Positions 6,881-16,095 of a stretch of DNA of 64,000 nucleotides are shown here, piece after piece (position 1 is the first letter of the stretch; each line of letters opens with the position of its first letter). The notes under the pieces were generated by a model. It saw only the letters and a program-made list of their open reading frames with translations. It ran no database searches and was not told the DNA's origin. The translations under genes were made by a program, and so were the position numbers. Origin of the DNA: Bacillota bacterium (lineage in GTDB: Bacteria; Bacillota; Negativicutes; Sporomusales; UBA7701); assembly GCA_023415775.1 (NCBI GenBank), contig JAEZJM010000019.1, positions 62,001 to 126,000 of the forward strand, in the 5' to 3' direction.

Positions 6881-9535
6881 ATGCGGATACTTTCGGTACA
6901 TACACTGCCGGGGGCCAATATTTACAGTCACCGCCCCGTGCTGCGGGTGAGGCTGGAGCTGAGCGGGGACGAGGATGTCCCCACGAACGGGTTGGGGGAT
7001 TTCTCCTGCCGTCTGCTGGCTACGCTGCCGGGGCTGGCGGAACACGGCTGCAGCCGGGGTTATCCGGGCGGGTTCGCAGAACGGTTGGCGGAGGGAACTT
7101 ATCTGCCCCATGTATTCGAGCATGTGGTGATTGAGCTGCAATGCCGGGCAGGATATGAGGTGAGTTTTGGCAAGGCGCGGCAAACGGACCGGGCGGGCGT
7201 GTACGATGTTGTGGTCGGGTACCGGGTGGCGCAGGCGGCATCAGCGGCGGTCGAAGCGGCCGGGGCGCTCCTGGCGGCTCTGCTCGCAGGCGGCGCTTAC
7301 GACGCGGAGGAGGCGGTCGTCCGCATCCGCGCGGCCGGAGAGGCCGGCGGCTTAGGGCCGAGCACGGCCGCGATCGCTGAGGCGGCCGTGCGGCGGGGTA
7401 TCCCGGTTACGCGGGTGGCTGGCGAGGATTTGTTGATTCTGGGCTACGGATGCCGGCAGCAGCGGGTCTGGGCCACGGTAACCGGTAAGACGGGAGCGGT
7501 GGCCGTGGATCTGGCGTGCGACAAGTCGCTTACCAAGCTGGTGTTGGCTGGGGGCGGGGTGCCTGTCCCTGACGGGCTGGTGGCCGAGTCGGCGGCGGAA
7601 GCGGTGCGGGCGGCCGCGTCTTTAGGCCGGCCAGTGGCGGTAAAGCCGGCTGGCGGCAACCAGGGCAAGGGCGTTACGCTCAATATCAAGACCCCGGCCG
7701 AGGTGGAGCGGGCGTTTGCCATTGCCGTCGCTTTTGACCGGCGGGTGCTTGTGGAGGAGTTCATCCCCGGCCGCCAGTACCGGCTGTGCATAGTGGGCGG
7801 CAAGATGGCGGCGGCGGCTGAGCGCATCCCGGCGTATGTGATGGGCGACGGCGTCCACAGCGTGACCGAACTGGTGGAGATAGTCAACCGCGACCCGCTG
7901 CGGGGCGAAGGGCACGAGCGGCCACTGACCAGGATCAAGATTGACCCGGTGGCGATCACGGTGCTCGCCAGGCAGGCGCTGACCCCGCAGGCTGTGCCGG
8001 CGGCCGGGCAGGTCGTTTATATCCGCGAAAACGCCAACCTGAGCACCGGCGGGACGGCGGTGGACGTGACCGACGCCGTCCATCCCGATAACGTATTGCT
8101 CGCGGAACGGGCGGCGGCGCTGCTGGGGCTCGATGTCGCCGGGGTCGATATGGTTGTGGAGGATATCGGTCGGCCGATCAGCGGCGGGCGCGGGGTAATT
8201 ATCGAGGTGAACGCCGCGCCGGGCATCCGCATGCATCATTATCCGTCGGCCGGGAAGCCGCGCGATGTGGCCGCCCGGGTTATGGAGCATCTTTTTCCCC
8301 GCGGCGACGGCCGCATTCCGGTTATCGCCATTACCGGCACGAACGGCAAGACGACGGTGAGCAGGATGATCGGGCATATCTGGCAGCACGCCGGGTACCG
8401 CGCCGGAATGACTACAACCGACGGCATTTATATCGGCAACCGCCGCGTCGTGGAGGGGGATACGACCGGCCCGGTCAGCGCCCGGACGGTACTCACCGAC
8501 CCGGCGGTGGAGGTGGCGGTATTGGAGACGGCCCGCGGCGGTATGCAGCGCAGCGGACTGGGTTTCGACACCTGCGATGTCGCTGTCGTCACCAATATCA
8601 GCGAGGATCATCTGGGCCAGGACGGCATTGAGGATATCGACGACCTTGTTTTTATCAAGTCGCTGCTGGTCGAGGTCGTGCGGCCCGGCGGCCATACCCT
8701 GCTTAACGCCGACGATCCTTACGTAACCGCGCTTAGGGAGCGGGCCAAGGGCGAGATCGCCTATTTCAGCACCGAGCCGGACAATTTGCTTATCCGCCGT
8801 CATCTAAGCGTCGGCGGCAAGGCGTTTTTCGTGCAGGACGGCATCATCTACGCCGCCTGCGGGCGCCTCGGGCGACCGATTGTCAGGGTGGAGGATGTGC
8901 CGGTGACGTTGGGGGGGGCAGCCCTCCACAATGTGCAAAACGCCGTGATCGCAGCGGCGGCGTGTTACTGCATGAGGGTACCGGTCAGCTACATCCGCGG
9001 CGGGCTGTCGAGCTTCGATCAGAACCCCGGGCGCCTTAATATGATGAAGATCGACGATTTTCAGGTGTGCGTCGATTACGGCCACAATCCGGCCGGCTAC
9101 CAGGCGCTGCTGAATACGGCCAAGCGCCTTGGCGCCAGCCGGCTTGTGGGGGTTATCGCCGCTCCGGGGGACCGGCGGGACGACGTAATCAGGAACGTCG
9201 GCCGGGTGGCCGGCTGCGGGTTCGATTACCTGTTCGTCAAGGAAGATACCGATCTGCGCGGACGCAGGCCGGGCGAGACGGCGGAGCTTTTGCGCCGGGG
9301 CGCTTTGGACGCCGGGATTCCCGCCGACCGGATCACGACAATTTTCGCCGAGGAAGCCGCGGTGCTGGCCGCGCTTTCCACCGCCATGCCGGGCGACCTG
9401 ATCGTGGTGTTTTACGAGCAGTACGATAAGGTGCTGGCGGTTATCGAGTCGTTCCGGCAGAGCCGGCCGGAGAGGACAGAGGTTTACGCCGCAGGGTATG
9501 GGCCGGGGATGGCGGTGAGCGCCAATTCGCTCTAG
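6881..9535 (+). CDS. cphA: Cyanophycin synthetase
   Basis: An 884-residue enzyme that extends cyanophycin by ATP-dependent addition of Asp to the backbone and Arg to side chains. An N-terminal domain (about 1-160) is followed by an ATP-grasp domain (about 215-475: KPAGGNQGKGV, LVEEFIPG, IIEVNAAPG) and a Mur-ligase-like domain (about 480-860: GTNGKTTVSRMI P-loop near 485-495, ETARGGM, NISEDHLG, DYGHNP). Length agrees with the family (about 870-900). ATG at 6881 has TAGGAGG upstream. Pairs with cphB just upstream. Known in cyanobacteria and various heterotrophs, including some clostridia. Confidence 0.94.
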   Translation: MRILSVHTLPGANIYSHRPVLRVRLELSGDEDVPTNGLGDFSCRLLATLPGLAEHGCSRGYPGGFAERLAEGTYLPHVFEHVVIELQCRAGYEVSFGKARQTDRAGVYDVVVGYRVAQAASAAVEAAGALLAALLAGGAYDAEEAVVRIRAAGEAGGLGPSTAAIAEAAVRRGIPVTRVAGEDLLILGYGCRQQRVWATVTGKTGAVAVDLACDKSLTKLVLAGGGVPVPDGLVAESAAEAVRAAASLGRPVAVKPAGGNQGKGVTLNIKTPAEVERAFAIAVAFDRRVLVEEFIPGRQYRLCIVGGKMAAAAERIPAYVMGDGVHSVTELVEIVNRDPLRGEGHERPLTRIKIDPVAITVLARQALTPQAVPAAGQVVYIRENANLSTGGTAVDVTDAVHPDNVLLAERAAALLGLDVAGVDMVVEDIGRPISGGRGVIIEVNAAPGIRMHHYPSAGKPRDVAARVMEHLFPRGDGRIPVIAITGTNGKTTVSRMIGHIWQHAGYRAGMTTTDGIYIGNRRVVEGDTTGPVSARTVLTDPAVEVAVLETARGGMQRSGLGFDTCDVAVVTNISEDHLGQDGIEDIDDLVFIKSLLVEVVRPGGHTLLNADDPYVTALRERAKGEIAYFSTEPDNLLIRRHLSVGGKAFFVQDGIIYAACGRLGRPIVRVEDVPVTLGGAALHNVQNAVIAAAACYCMRVPVSYIRGGLSSFDQNPGRLNMMKIDDFQVCVDYGHNPAGYQALLNTAKRLGASRLVGVIAAPGDRRDDVIRNVGRVAGCGFDYLFVKEDTDLRGRRPGETAELLRRGALDAGIPADRITTIFAEEAAVLAALSTAMPGDLIVVFYEQYDKVLAVIESFRQSRPERTEVYAAGYGPGMAVSANSL

Positions 9536-9568
9536 CGCGGGGCGGGGCAGAAAATAATCCCTTGGCAT

Positions 9569-9597
9569 TTGCAGGCAAATACCCTTATGTGTAGAAT
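9569..9597 (+). promoter_or_regulatory. Sigma-A-type promoter before cheW
   Basis: TTGCAG (9569-9574), 17-base spacer, TAGAAT (9592-9597), 36 bases before the cheW start. Confidence 0.6.
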
Positions 9598-9632
9598 ATC
9601 AAAAACAATATACTACGGATGGGGGTTTTACG

Positions 9633-10103
9633 ATGGACGACGTCACAGCTAACCAAGAGCTGCAGTTGGTCATTTTTCGCCTCGCCAAGGAAGAATACGG
9701 TTTGCCGATAACCAAAGTGCAGGAAATCAACCGTCTTGTGCCGATTACGAAATTGCCGCAAACGCCTTCTTTCATGGAAGGGATAATCAATCTGCGCGGC
9801 CGGATAATCCCGGTAATCGATCTGCGGAAACGTTTTCAGTTGGCCGCCACCGAGCAGAGCGAGGATAACCGAATCATCATCGTCGAGGTCAGCGGACAGA
9901 CGATCGGCATAATTGTCGACGCGGTGACCGAGGTTGTTCGCCTGCCCGGCTCGAGCGTTGAGCCGCCGCCGCCGACCTTCATTCTCGACGCCCAATATAT
10001 CCACGGGGTCGGCAAGCTCGAGGAGCGACTGCTGATCATGCTGGATATCGATAAGATACTGACCAGTCAGGAAGAAATAATGCTCAAACAGATCAAACAA
10101 TAA
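9633..10103 (+). CDS. cheW: Chemotaxis coupling protein CheW
   Basis: A 156-residue CheW domain protein, which links chemoreceptors to the CheA kinase. YGLPITKVQEI, MEGIINLRGRIIPVIDLRKRF and GIIVDAVTEVVRLP match the family. ATG at 9633 follows a GGGGG run. No other chemotaxis gene lies nearby, so it is an orphan copy. Its TAA overlaps the ispE ATG by one base, so the two are translationally coupled. A sigma-A-like promoter lies directly upstream. Confidence 0.92.
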   Translation: MDDVTANQELQLVIFRLAKEEYGLPITKVQEINRLVPITKLPQTPSFMEGIINLRGRIIPVIDLRKRFQLAATEQSEDNRIIIVEVSGQTIGIIVDAVTEVVRLPGSSVEPPPPTFILDAQYIHGVGKLEERLLIMLDIDKILTSQEEIMLKQIKQ

Positions 10104-11008
10104 TGAGCGGTGACCGATTGGTTCTCGCCGCGAGAGCCAAGATCAACCTGGCGCTCGACGTGCTGTTCAGGCGGCCGGACGGCTACCACGAGGTGGCGAT
10201 GGTGATGCAGGCCGTGGCGCTTGCCGACAGGGTCACGCTCGCGGACGACGATGCTATAAGCGTCGTTTCTTCGGCGGCGGACCTGGACTGCGGGCCGTCC
10301 AACCTTGCTTACCGGGCCGCTGCTTTGCTCAGGGAACGATGCGGGGTCGACCGCGGGGTCCGCGTCACCCTGGAGAAAAATATTCCGCTGGCGGCGGGAC
10401 TGGCCGGCGGCAGCGCCGATGCTGCCGCCGTCTTGCGCGGTCTGAACAGGATGTGGGGCCTTGGGCTCACGCTTGTTGACCTGGAGGAGATCGGCGCCGC
10501 TTTGGGGTCGGATGTTCCTTTTTGCCTGCGCGGCGGCACGGCGCTAGCCACGGGAAGGGGAGAAAAGCTCGGGACGCTGACGGCCTTGCCTCACGCCTGG
10601 GTGGTGCTGGCTAAGCCGCCGGTTGCCGTTTCCACCGCCTGGGTATACGGCAATTACCGCGGCGAGCTGGTGACGGCCCGCCCCGATATCGATGGCATGA
10701 CTGCCTGCCTGGCCGCGGGCGACCTGCCCGGAGTCGCTGGCCGTTTGGCCAATGTTTTGGAGACGGTCACCGTGCCGGCCCATCCAGAGATAGCGGCGCT
10801 GAAGGCCGCGATGCGGGACCAGGGCGCCATGGCCAGTTTGATGTCAGGCAGCGGGCCGACCGTTTTCGGCCTTGTAGATAATCTTCGCCAGGCGGAGCAG
10901 ATCGCTGCCGCGCTCAGAAACTCTACTGAAGCCTGGGTGACGGTGACGGAGACGGCTGGTGAATTGGAGGGAGAAGATGGAACGACGGTTGCCGCCGATC
11001 AAGCTTGA
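10103..11008 (+). CDS. ispE: 4-diphosphocytidyl-2-C-methyl-D-erythritol kinase
   Basis: A 301-residue GHMP kinase of the non-mevalonate isoprenoid pathway, phosphorylating CDP-ME. KINLALDVLFRRPDGYHEV, the GHMP motif PLAAGLAGGSADAAA and the C-terminal SGSGPTVFGL are present. The start overlaps the cheW stop by one base. The C-terminus carries about 15 extra residues rich in Glu/Gly/Thr that overlap the following GntR gene by 32 bases. Confidence 0.95.
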   Translation: MSGDRLVLAARAKINLALDVLFRRPDGYHEVAMVMQAVALADRVTLADDDAISVVSSAADLDCGPSNLAYRAAALLRERCGVDRGVRVTLEKNIPLAAGLAGGSADAAAVLRGLNRMWGLGLTLVDLEEIGAALGSDVPFCLRGGTALATGRGEKLGTLTALPHAWVVLAKPPVAVSTAWVYGNYRGELVTARPDIDGMTACLAAGDLPGVAGRLANVLETVTVPAHPEIAALKAAMRDQGAMASLMSGSGPTVFGLVDNLRQAEQIAAALRNSTEAWVTVTETAGELEGEDGTTVAADQA

Positions 11009-11663
11009 CAGCTACCGGCCTTTGCGCGAAGTTGTCGGCGAGGCGTTACGCGAAGCTATTACGACCGGCATCCTCAAACCCGGGGAGCGGTTGATGGAGA
11101 TCCAGATGGCGGAAGAGCTGGGGGTAAGCCGCACGCCCGTGCGGGAGGCGATCCGGCGGCTCGAGCTGGAGGGCTTTCTGGTGATGGTGCCGCGTCGCGG
11201 CACATATGTGTCTGATCTGTCGATCAAAGACATCAACGAGGTATTCGAGATCCGCACCGCGTTGGACGTTTTGGCGGCTGGCCTGGCCGCCGAACGGATC
11301 ACCGAGGAGGAGCTCGAACAGATGGAGCGTCTGCTGGTCGAGATCGGCGAATATATTGATAGCGGCGAAGCGGACAAAATCGTCGACGCCGACAGCCAGT
11401 TTCACGATTTTCTGTACCGGGCGAGCCGCAACGACCGCCTTGTGGGGATCATCAACAATCTGCGCGAGCAGTTTACCCGTTTCCGGTCGATATCGATGGC
11501 GTATCCCGGGCGGGTGAAGAACACGCTGGAAGAGCACCGGCGGCTGGTCGAGGCCATCGCCCAACGCAATCCCGACCTCGCCCAGCAGTATGCCCGCGAG
11601 CATATGGAGAACGCCGAGCAGACTTTGCTGAACGATCTCAGTGAACGCCGGCAGAAACGCTAG
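10977..11663 (+). CDS. GntR-family transcriptional regulator, FadR/FCD subgroup
   Basis: A 228-residue regulator. The N-terminal winged helix (about 8-75) has GILKPGERLMEIQMAEELGVSR split over the recognition helix and TPVREAIRRLELEGF; the C-terminal FCD ligand domain (about 85-215) has the metal-type residues in DSQFHDFL, EHRRLVEAI and AREHMENA. ATG at 10977 has GGAGGG six bases upstream and lies inside the ispE 3' end. In many Firmicutes a regulator of this type follows ispE. Ligand and targets are unknown. Confidence 0.88.
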   Translation: MERRLPPIKLDSYRPLREVVGEALREAITTGILKPGERLMEIQMAEELGVSRTPVREAIRRLELEGFLVMVPRRGTYVSDLSIKDINEVFEIRTALDVLAAGLAAERITEEELEQMERLLVEIGEYIDSGEADKIVDADSQFHDFLYRASRNDRLVGIINNLREQFTRFRSISMAYPGRVKNTLEEHRRLVEAIAQRNPDLAQQYAREHMENAEQTLLNDLSERRQKR

Positions 11664-11688
11664 TCTATTCAGGGAGGGAAGCGCCTCG

Positions 11689-12447
11689 ATGTACGACGCC
11701 ATAATACTGGCGGGTGGCGAAAACAGCAAAGAGATGTGCCAGCATACGCCGCAGTCTTACGAAGCACTTATCGACATCGCCGGAAAGCCTATGGTGACTT
11801 TTGTCGCCGATGCGCTGGCCAGGTCCCGCCAGGTTGACCGCATCTTCGTGCTCGGTCCGGTGGCCGAACTGGCGAACTGCGATTTTCCTCCCGGGACGCA
11901 GCTTGTGGCGAACGGACCTACGATCATCGAGACTATCCGCCTCGGAATGCGCGCCCTCGGCCATGACCGCCCCGTGCTTGTGGCGACGGCCGATATTCCT
12001 CTCCTCACCGCGGAGGCTGTGAACGATTTTCTCGCCCAGTGCGCGAAGGTGGAGGCCGACCTCTATTATCCCATCGTGCCCAAAGAGGTGAACGAGCTCA
12101 GCTTTCCAGGCAATAAGCGCACCTATGTCCGCCTGCGCGAAGGCGTTTTCACCGGGGGCAACCTTTTCCTGGTCAAGCCGGGGATTGTCGAGCAGTGCGC
12201 CCTGGTGGCGGAAAAGTTTATCGCCGAGCGCAAGCACCCGCTGGTGCTGTGCAGGATGCTGGGCTGGTCGTTCGTGATCCGCTTTCTGCTGGGGGTGCTT
12301 TGCCTGGCGGATGTGCAGCAGCGGGTGGCGGAGCTTCTCGGTGTGCGGGGGGCTGTCGTCAAGTCGCCTTTCCCTGAGCTGGGCATCGATGTCGACAAGC
12401 CGAGCGATCTCGAACTTGTAAGGGCGACGTTTTCCCTGCGGGGTTGA
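11689..12447 (+). CDS. MobA-like NTP transferase
   Basis: A 252-residue nucleotidyltransferase-fold protein. The N-terminus YDAIILAGGENSKEM is a degenerate form of the LAGGxSxRMG nucleotide loop, followed by LIDIAGKPMV and the ATADIPLLT metal-binding region. The C-terminus KSPFPELGIDVDKPSDLELV is typical of sugar- or molybdopterin-type transferases. ATG at 11689 is used, with GGGAGGG ten bases upstream. It lies 25 bases after the GntR gene. Substrate is not predictable: the signature is not MobA proper, and no molybdenum cofactor genes are near. Confidence 0.75.
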   Translation: MYDAIILAGGENSKEMCQHTPQSYEALIDIAGKPMVTFVADALARSRQVDRIFVLGPVAELANCDFPPGTQLVANGPTIIETIRLGMRALGHDRPVLVATADIPLLTAEAVNDFLAQCAKVEADLYYPIVPKEVNELSFPGNKRTYVRLREGVFTGGNLFLVKPGIVEQCALVAEKFIAERKHPLVLCRMLGWSFVIRFLLGVLCLADVQQRVAELLGVRGAVVKSPFPELGIDVDKPSDLELVRATFSLRG

Positions 12448-12462
12448 TAAAGGCAGCTATTT

Positions 12463-12491
12463 AAAGCGCGATATTGGGTCGCGCTTTTTGA
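12463..12491 (+). terminator. Rho-independent terminator before purR
   Basis: Stem AAAGCGCGA/TCGCGCTTT (12463-12471 with 12479-12487) followed by TTGACTTTTT. Confidence 0.8.
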
Positions 12492-12602
12492 CTTTTTCTC
12501 TTCTTTCGGTCAGACAGCAGGAATTGCCGCGCCGGCGGGAGAAAGTGAATAAAAATGTTTTTTGGCGGGGGAACGTTCGCTTTTCCCTGCTGCGGAGGGC
12601 TA

Positions 12603-13412
12603 ATGGACAAGACTAACCGGCAGGCGCGCAGGATCGCCCTGACCAAGATGCTGGCCGATCATCCGGGCCAACTGTTTTCCCTGAATCATTTCAGCACCCT
12701 GTTCGGGGTTGCCAAATCGACGCTTTCGGAAGACCTGGAGGCTGTGAGGCAGGCTTTGGCAGGCTTTGACCTCGGCCGGCTTGAAACGGTGTCCGGTGCG
12801 GCCGGCGGCGTGAGGCTGGTGCCGCTGAAGGCGGACGAGGCAGCCCACAGATTGCTGACCACCCTGGCGGAGAAGATGTCGGCGCCCGACCGGATAATCC
12901 CCGGCGGGTTCCTTTACATGTCGGACATCCTTTTCTCCCCCCAACTGATGGCCCAGGTGGGCGAGGTTTTCCTGACCCGGTTCGCGGCCGCCGCTCCCGA
13001 CCATATCATGACTGTGGAGACGAAAGGTATCCCGCTGGCGTTCGCGACCGCCCGGGCGTTCAACCTGCCGCTGGTGACCGTGAGGCGGGGCAGCCGGGTG
13101 ACGGAGGGGACGGCGGTAAGCATCAATTATGTGACAGGGTCTTCGCGCCGCATCCAGACGATGTCGCTGCCCAAGAGAGCCGTCCCGCCGGGCGCGAGGG
13201 TGCTGATCATCGACGATTTTATGAAGGCCGGCGGCACGGCCTGCGGCATGCTCGATCTGGCCACGGAGGTGGGGGCTACGGTTGTCGGCATCGGAGTGCT
13301 TGTGGCCACCGCCGAACCGGCGGACAAGCTTGTCGACAGCTTCTTGCCGCTTCTCATCCTTCGCGGGGTTGATGAGCATAATAAGAAAACGGATATCCGA
13401 CCGGCCTTGTGA
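12603..13412 (+). CDS. purR: Pur operon repressor PurR
   Basis: A 269-residue regulator of the Bacillus PurR type: an N-terminal winged helix (about 1-75: LFSLNHFSTLFGVAKSTLSE) and a phosphoribosyltransferase-like domain (about 80-265) with the PRPP loop VLIIDDFMKAGGTA. In Bacillus it represses purine genes and PRPP relieves repression. ATG at 12603 has GGAGGG just upstream; an upstream in-frame start at 12555 has none. The gene order near ispE and glmU is conserved in Firmicutes. Confidence 0.93.
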   Translation: MDKTNRQARRIALTKMLADHPGQLFSLNHFSTLFGVAKSTLSEDLEAVRQALAGFDLGRLETVSGAAGGVRLVPLKADEAAHRLLTTLAEKMSAPDRIIPGGFLYMSDILFSPQLMAQVGEVFLTRFAAAAPDHIMTVETKGIPLAFATARAFNLPLVTVRRGSRVTEGTAVSINYVTGSSRRIQTMSLPKRAVPPGARVLIIDDFMKAGGTACGMLDLATEVGATVVGIGVLVATAEPADKLVDSFLPLLILRGVDEHNKKTDIRPAL

Positions 13413-13437
13413 TCCTGGCCGGGAACGGGGGGCAGCG

Positions 13438-14655
13438 ATGGATAAATCGATTGGTGTGAAGCTGGCGGACATTCAGGAGGCCATGGCGGCTATGGGGCGA
13501 GTGGCTCACGCCACGCCGCTCGACCGCAGCCGGACGTTCAGCGAGATGGCGGGGTGCGAAGCTTATCTCAAACTGGAAAATATGCAGAAGACAGGGTCGT
13601 TCAAGATCCGCGGCGCGTACAATAAGATCCGCACATTGAGCGCGGAGGAGCGGGCCCGCGGCGTGATCGCCGCCTCTGCCGGCAACCATGCTCAGGGTGT
13701 CGCCTCGGCGGCTTGCGTCGCCGGCACGAAGGCCACGATCGTGATGCCCGAAGTGGCGCCGCTGGCAAAGATCATCGCCACCCGCGGCTATGGGGCGGAG
13801 GTGGTGCTGAGCGGCACGGTTTACGACGAGGCTTACGAGCGGGCGCTCGAGCTGCAGCAGGCCTGCGGACAGACGTTCATCCACGCTTTCAACGACTATG
13901 CGGTTATCGCCGGCCAGGGCACGATTGGCCTGGAAATCCTTCGCGACCTAGAGGATGTTTCCAGCATCGTCGTGCCGGTAGGCGGCGGTGGGCTTGCAGC
14001 AGGCATAGCGCTGGCGGTCAAGGAGACCGCGCCGCATGTCAAAGTTTACGGCGTGCAGGCCCAGGGGGCGCCGGCGATGTATATGTCCAAACGCTCCCAC
14101 GTCCTAAAGACGGTTCCCGATGCGGTGACGATGGCCGACGGGATCGCGGTCAAGGGGCCGGGGGACCTGACTTTCGCCATTATCGACAAGTATGTCGACG
14201 ATATATTTGTCATCGACGACGAGGCGATTGCCAGCACTATCCTGATGTTGCTGGAGAGGGCCAAGCTGATGGTTGAGGGAGCAGGGGCTGTCAGCCTCGC
14301 TGCGCTTCTCCACGGCAAGGTTCCCGCCCAGGGCAAGGTTGTGAGCGTCATCTCGGGCGGGAATATCGATGTGAACATGATTTCGCGCATCATCGAACGC
14401 GGTCTGGTCAAAGCCGGCCGGCGGGTGAAGATTTCCACGATGGTGGTGGACCGCCCCGGCGCGCTTCACCGCCTGCTGTCGGTTATCGCCGCTCTCAGGG
14501 CCAACGTTATCCATATTTACCACGACCGTGTGGAGCGCAATGTGCCGATCGGCCAGTCGATCGTCGAGATCGGCCTGGAGACCCGCGATACCATGCATAC
14601 CGAGGAAATTCTCTCGACCCTTCGCAAGGAAGGATATAACGTCGAGGTTTTATAG
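13438..14655 (+). CDS. ilvA: Threonine ammonia-lyase with ACT domain
   Basis: A 405-residue PLP enzyme deaminating threonine to 2-oxobutyrate. The PLP lysine lies in KTGSFKIRGAYNK, the phosphate-binding glycine loop is VPVGGGGLAAG, and SAGNHAQGVA is present. A C-terminal ACT-like domain (about 330-405) has MVVDRPGALHRLL. The size fits the shorter TdcB/IlvA class rather than the 500-residue biosynthetic form. ATG at 13438 has GGGGGG upstream; the upstream frame overlaps purR and is not used. Biosynthetic or catabolic role cannot be decided here. Confidence 0.9.
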   Translation: MDKSIGVKLADIQEAMAAMGRVAHATPLDRSRTFSEMAGCEAYLKLENMQKTGSFKIRGAYNKIRTLSAEERARGVIAASAGNHAQGVASAACVAGTKATIVMPEVAPLAKIIATRGYGAEVVLSGTVYDEAYERALELQQACGQTFIHAFNDYAVIAGQGTIGLEILRDLEDVSSIVVPVGGGGLAAGIALAVKETAPHVKVYGVQAQGAPAMYMSKRSHVLKTVPDAVTMADGIAVKGPGDLTFAIIDKYVDDIFVIDDEAIASTILMLLERAKLMVEGAGAVSLAALLHGKVPAQGKVVSVISGGNIDVNMISRIIERGLVKAGRRVKISTMVVDRPGALHRLLSVIAALRANVIHIYHDRVERNVPIGQSIVEIGLETRDTMHTEEILSTLRKEGYNVEVL

Positions 14656-14712
14656 AGGATTAACGCTACAAGTGTCGAATTTTACTTCCTTTGAGACAAA
14701 GGAGGCAGTTAT

Positions 14713-16080
14713 ATGGCAGATTTTGTTGCGGTGATTCTCGCCGCCGGCAAGGGGACGCGGATGAAGTCGGCCCTGCCGAAGGTGCTGCACCGGGTAGGCG
14801 GGCAGCCGATGCTGGCCCATGTCCTGGAGGCGGCGAAGCAGGCCGGGGCGGCCCGCAGCGTCACCGTGGTGGGCTTCGGCGCCGCCGCCGTCGAGGAAGA
14901 GATCGGCGCGGCGAGCGAATTCGTCGTCCAGGCCGAACAACTGGGCACCGGCCACGCCGTGATGCAGGCCCGCGCGGCCCTCGGAAAATATAACGGCACG
15001 GTGATGGTGCTGTGCGGCGATACGCCGCTGCTGACCGCCGGGCTTCTTGGCCGGCTCTACGCCGCCCACCGGGGAGCGAAGGCGGCTGCGACTGTACTGA
15101 CGGCCAGGATGGCCGATCCCGCCGGCTACGGACGGGTGATTCGCGACGGGGCGGGTCAGGTTGCCCGGATCGTGGAACAGAAGGACGCCAGCCCGGAAGA
15201 GTTGGCGGTGAACGAGATCAACACCGGGATATACTGCTTCGAGTGCCAGCCGCTGCTGGCGGCTCTCGATGGTTTGACCTGCGACAACAAACAGGGAGAA
15301 TACTACCTCACCGATGTTATCGGCATCTTCGTGGCCCAGGGGGCAAAGGTGTGGGCGCTGACGGCCGGCGACGACCGCGAGACGCTTGGCATCAACTCCC
15401 GCCTGCAGCTGGCCGAGGCGGAAAAGATCCTCCGCCGCCGCAAGCTGGAAGAACTGATGGCGGATGGGGTGACGATAATGGATCCCGACTCGACCTTCAT
15501 CGACGCCACCGTTGTTGTCGGGGCCGATACGGTCATCTATCCCTTCACCTGGCTGGAGGGGGCGACCCGCATTGGCAGCGGCTGCGCCGTCGGTCCGAAT
15601 ACCAGGCTTGCCGATACGGTGGTGGGCGACAACGTCACCATCCACTTTTCGTACGCCCATGAGTGCGAGATCGGCAACGGCGCGACTGTCGGGCCTTATG
15701 TCCATCTGCGGCCGGCAACCGTGCTGGCGGACGGCGTGAAGGTCGGCAACTTCGTGGAGATCAAAAACAGCAAGGTCGGCCTGGGCAGCAAGGTGCCTCA
15801 TCTCAGCTATATCGGCGACACCGATATGGGCGCGGGGGTCAACATCGGCTCCGGGACGATCACCGTCAACTATGATGGCCGGAAAAAATACCGCACGGTT
15901 ATCGAGGACAATGCTTTTATCGGCTGCAACACCAACCTGGTGGCGCCGGTTACCGTCGGCAACGGCGCGTATGTCGGCGCCGGCTCGACGATCACGAAGG
16001 ATGTTCCGCCCGAGGCTCTGGGAGTGGCGCGGGCGCGCCAGGCCAACATCGAGGGCTGGGTAAAAAAGCATAAAGGCTGA
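14713..16080 (+). CDS. glmU: Bifunctional UDP-GlcNAc pyrophosphorylase / GlcN-1-P acetyltransferase
   Basis: A 455-residue protein making UDP-GlcNAc for cell wall synthesis. The N-terminal uridylyltransferase has LAAGKGTRMKSALPKVLH; the C-terminal left-handed beta-helix has the acetyltransferase residues in FVEIKNSKVGLGSKVPHLSYIGD split across the active site and NYDGRKKYRT. Length fits the family. An AAAGGAGG ribosome site precedes the ATG. The prs gene follows 15 bases downstream, the usual Firmicute pairing. Confidence 0.97.
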   Translation: MADFVAVILAAGKGTRMKSALPKVLHRVGGQPMLAHVLEAAKQAGAARSVTVVGFGAAAVEEEIGAASEFVVQAEQLGTGHAVMQARAALGKYNGTVMVLCGDTPLLTAGLLGRLYAAHRGAKAAATVLTARMADPAGYGRVIRDGAGQVARIVEQKDASPEELAVNEINTGIYCFECQPLLAALDGLTCDNKQGEYYLTDVIGIFVAQGAKVWALTAGDDRETLGINSRLQLAEAEKILRRRKLEELMADGVTIMDPDSTFIDATVVVGADTVIYPFTWLEGATRIGSGCAVGPNTRLADTVVGDNVTIHFSYAHECEIGNGATVGPYVHLRPATVLADGVKVGNFVEIKNSKVGLGSKVPHLSYIGDTDMGAGVNIGSGTITVNYDGRKKYRTVIEDNAFIGCNTNLVAPVTVGNGAYVGAGSTITKDVPPEALGVARARQANIEGWVKKHKG

Positions 16081-16095
16081 TTTGGGGGAGTAGAA

